Source of the DNA: Hormiphora californensis
Lineage: Eukaryota; Ctenophora; Tentaculata; Cydippida; Pleurobrachiidae
DNA: 64,000 nucleotides
Reading direction: 5' to 3'
NCBI GenBank assembly: GCA_020137815.1
Contig: CM035362.1
Coordinates: 2,622,891 to 2,686,890, forward strand
Shown here: positions 63,385-64,000 of the stretch, one piece after another
Layout of the letters: every line of letters starts with the position of its first letter
Position numbering within the stretch: the first letter of the stretch is position 1
Program-made: the position numbers and the translations under genes
Notes under the pieces: generated by a model
What the model was told of the DNA's origin: nothing
The model's database searches: none
Seen by the model: only the letters and a program-made list of their open reading frames with translations

Positions 63385-63493
63385 CAGGAACCGACCGAAA
63401 CAAGTAAACAACCAATCAGAACTCGTTATTTAGGTCACGTGACTGGTTATCAACCAATCAGGGACCAGTATTTCTTGATTCGGTCGGTTCCTG
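63385..63493 (-). mobile_element. hAT-like MITE family A with perfect 8-bp TSD
   Basis: CAGGAACCGACCGAAAC...GATTCGGTCGGTTCCTG, reversed relative to the copies in ABCA; flanked by CTGGGGAG at 63377-63384 and 63494-63501. Confidence 0.9.
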
Positions 63494-63508
63494 CTGGGGA
63501 GCATTCGC

Positions 63509-63575
63509 TGTCAGGCCGATGCTCTGACCTCGGTTCTCGAGAGAAAAGAGTCAGGCCAATATGCTCTGATAGAGC
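63509..63575 (-). mobile_element. GTCAG mini-element, diverged
   Basis: CTGTCAGGCCGATGCTCTGAC, CTCGGTTCTCGAGAG, AGTCAGGCCAATATGCTCTGA: reverse orientation with changes in both terminal repeats. Confidence 0.65.
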
Positions 63576-63902
63576 ATTCGAGAGAGCAATGGGATGAAAA
63601 CTGATCATAATCTTGAAATATCACTATGTTACGAACGACACTCTGTTGATAACGCTGGGACTTGTCATGCTCGAAAATAAATCAGCTTGCAACACTAACC
63701 AGGATTCATGGCAGGGGTTGATTCACTGTGTAGGAGTTGTTTACCAACTGACAACAAGCCGGGTTGTGATGGTAACTTGTTATCTGGACTGGCACAACTG
63801 TGATGGGGCTGAAAAAGTGAGGTACAATATATTAGGGAGGTATTAGTGAGGTATAACATTGCATACATTATTAGGGAGCTGGAGATCGGAGAAGAAGACG
63901 GC

Positions 63903-63992
63903 CTGTCAGGCCAATGCTCTGACCGCAGTTCTCGCGTGATACGCGTGCAGAACTGAAGAAATGAGAGAAGAGTCAGGACAATGCCCTGACAG
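63903..63992 (-). mobile_element. GTCAG mini-element
   Basis: CTGTCAGGCCAATGCTCTGAC, CGCAGTTCTCGCG...GAAATGAGAGAA, GTCAGGACAATGCCCTGACAG. About 90 bp, reverse orientation. Confidence 0.75.
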
Positions 63993-64000
63993 AAGACGAC

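Larger units (their letters stand above)
63341..64000. other. Presumed GPCR intron with three MITEs
   Basis: No exon recognised. Holds a hAT-like MITE (63,385-63,493) and two reverse-oriented GTCAG elements. Confidence 0.5.

Overview
The window is nuclear DNA from an invertebrate metazoan. Genes are split into many short exons (mostly 80-160 bp) by GT-AG introns, some under 70 bp, and code for typical animal membrane proteins. I cannot name the phylum. The intergenic DNA and introns are crowded with (GA)n/(CT)n tracts, short inverted-repeat transposons (MITEs), fold-back elements and minisatellites.

Layout. 1-11,190 holds no gene I can support: purine/pyrimidine tracts, an odd CG-rich core near 5.4 kb and a 1.6-kb near-perfect palindrome at 6.45-8.09 kb. 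About 11.19-14.27 kb (+) holds exons of an unrecognised gene. 15.68-17.30 kb (-) holds a two-membrane-segment protein resembling BK-channel beta subunits, with a cytoplasmic tail of about 42 heptapeptide repeats, one in-frame TAG and one frameshift. 18.44-43.30 kb (+) is a complete full-size ABC transporter of the ABCA class, closest in my reading to ABCA2. I could trace all 56 exons with matching splice phases, giving 2,265 residues. An intronless ORF with its own TATA-type promoter lies on the opposite strand inside intron 47. 43.3-51.4 kb is gene-poor, with a fold-back element and a 1.1-kb tandem duplication. 51.85-53.59 kb (+) encodes an unrecognised small secreted protein in five exons. 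56.96-61.55 kb (+) encodes a DEG/ENaC-type channel of 607 residues in nine exons. 62.33-63.34 kb (-) holds the last four exons of a class A GPCR whose upstream exons are not seen in the window.

The most striking pattern is that splice junctions are repeatedly duplicated in tandem. In the ABCA gene about a dozen exon/intron boundaries (short exon end plus donor, or acceptor plus short exon start) occur 2 to 17 times in a row. Examples are a 24-bp donor unit x17 after exon 16, a ~75-bp acceptor unit x15 before exon 42, and four extra in-phase 57-nt copies of the end of exon 4. The unrelated gene at 13.9-14.1 kb shows the same thing. The duplications multiply legal splice signals and may be a source of alternative exons or new introns.

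Four conserved exons in three genes each carry one extra base relative to the protein family (two in ABCA NBD2, one in the ENaC, one in the BK-beta-like gene). Uncorrected sequencing insertions are the simplest explanation. Pseudogenisation or programmed +1 frameshifting remain possible.

The genes look like an ordinary chromosomal neighbourhood of a lipid transporter, ion channels and a receptor, not a pathway cluster.
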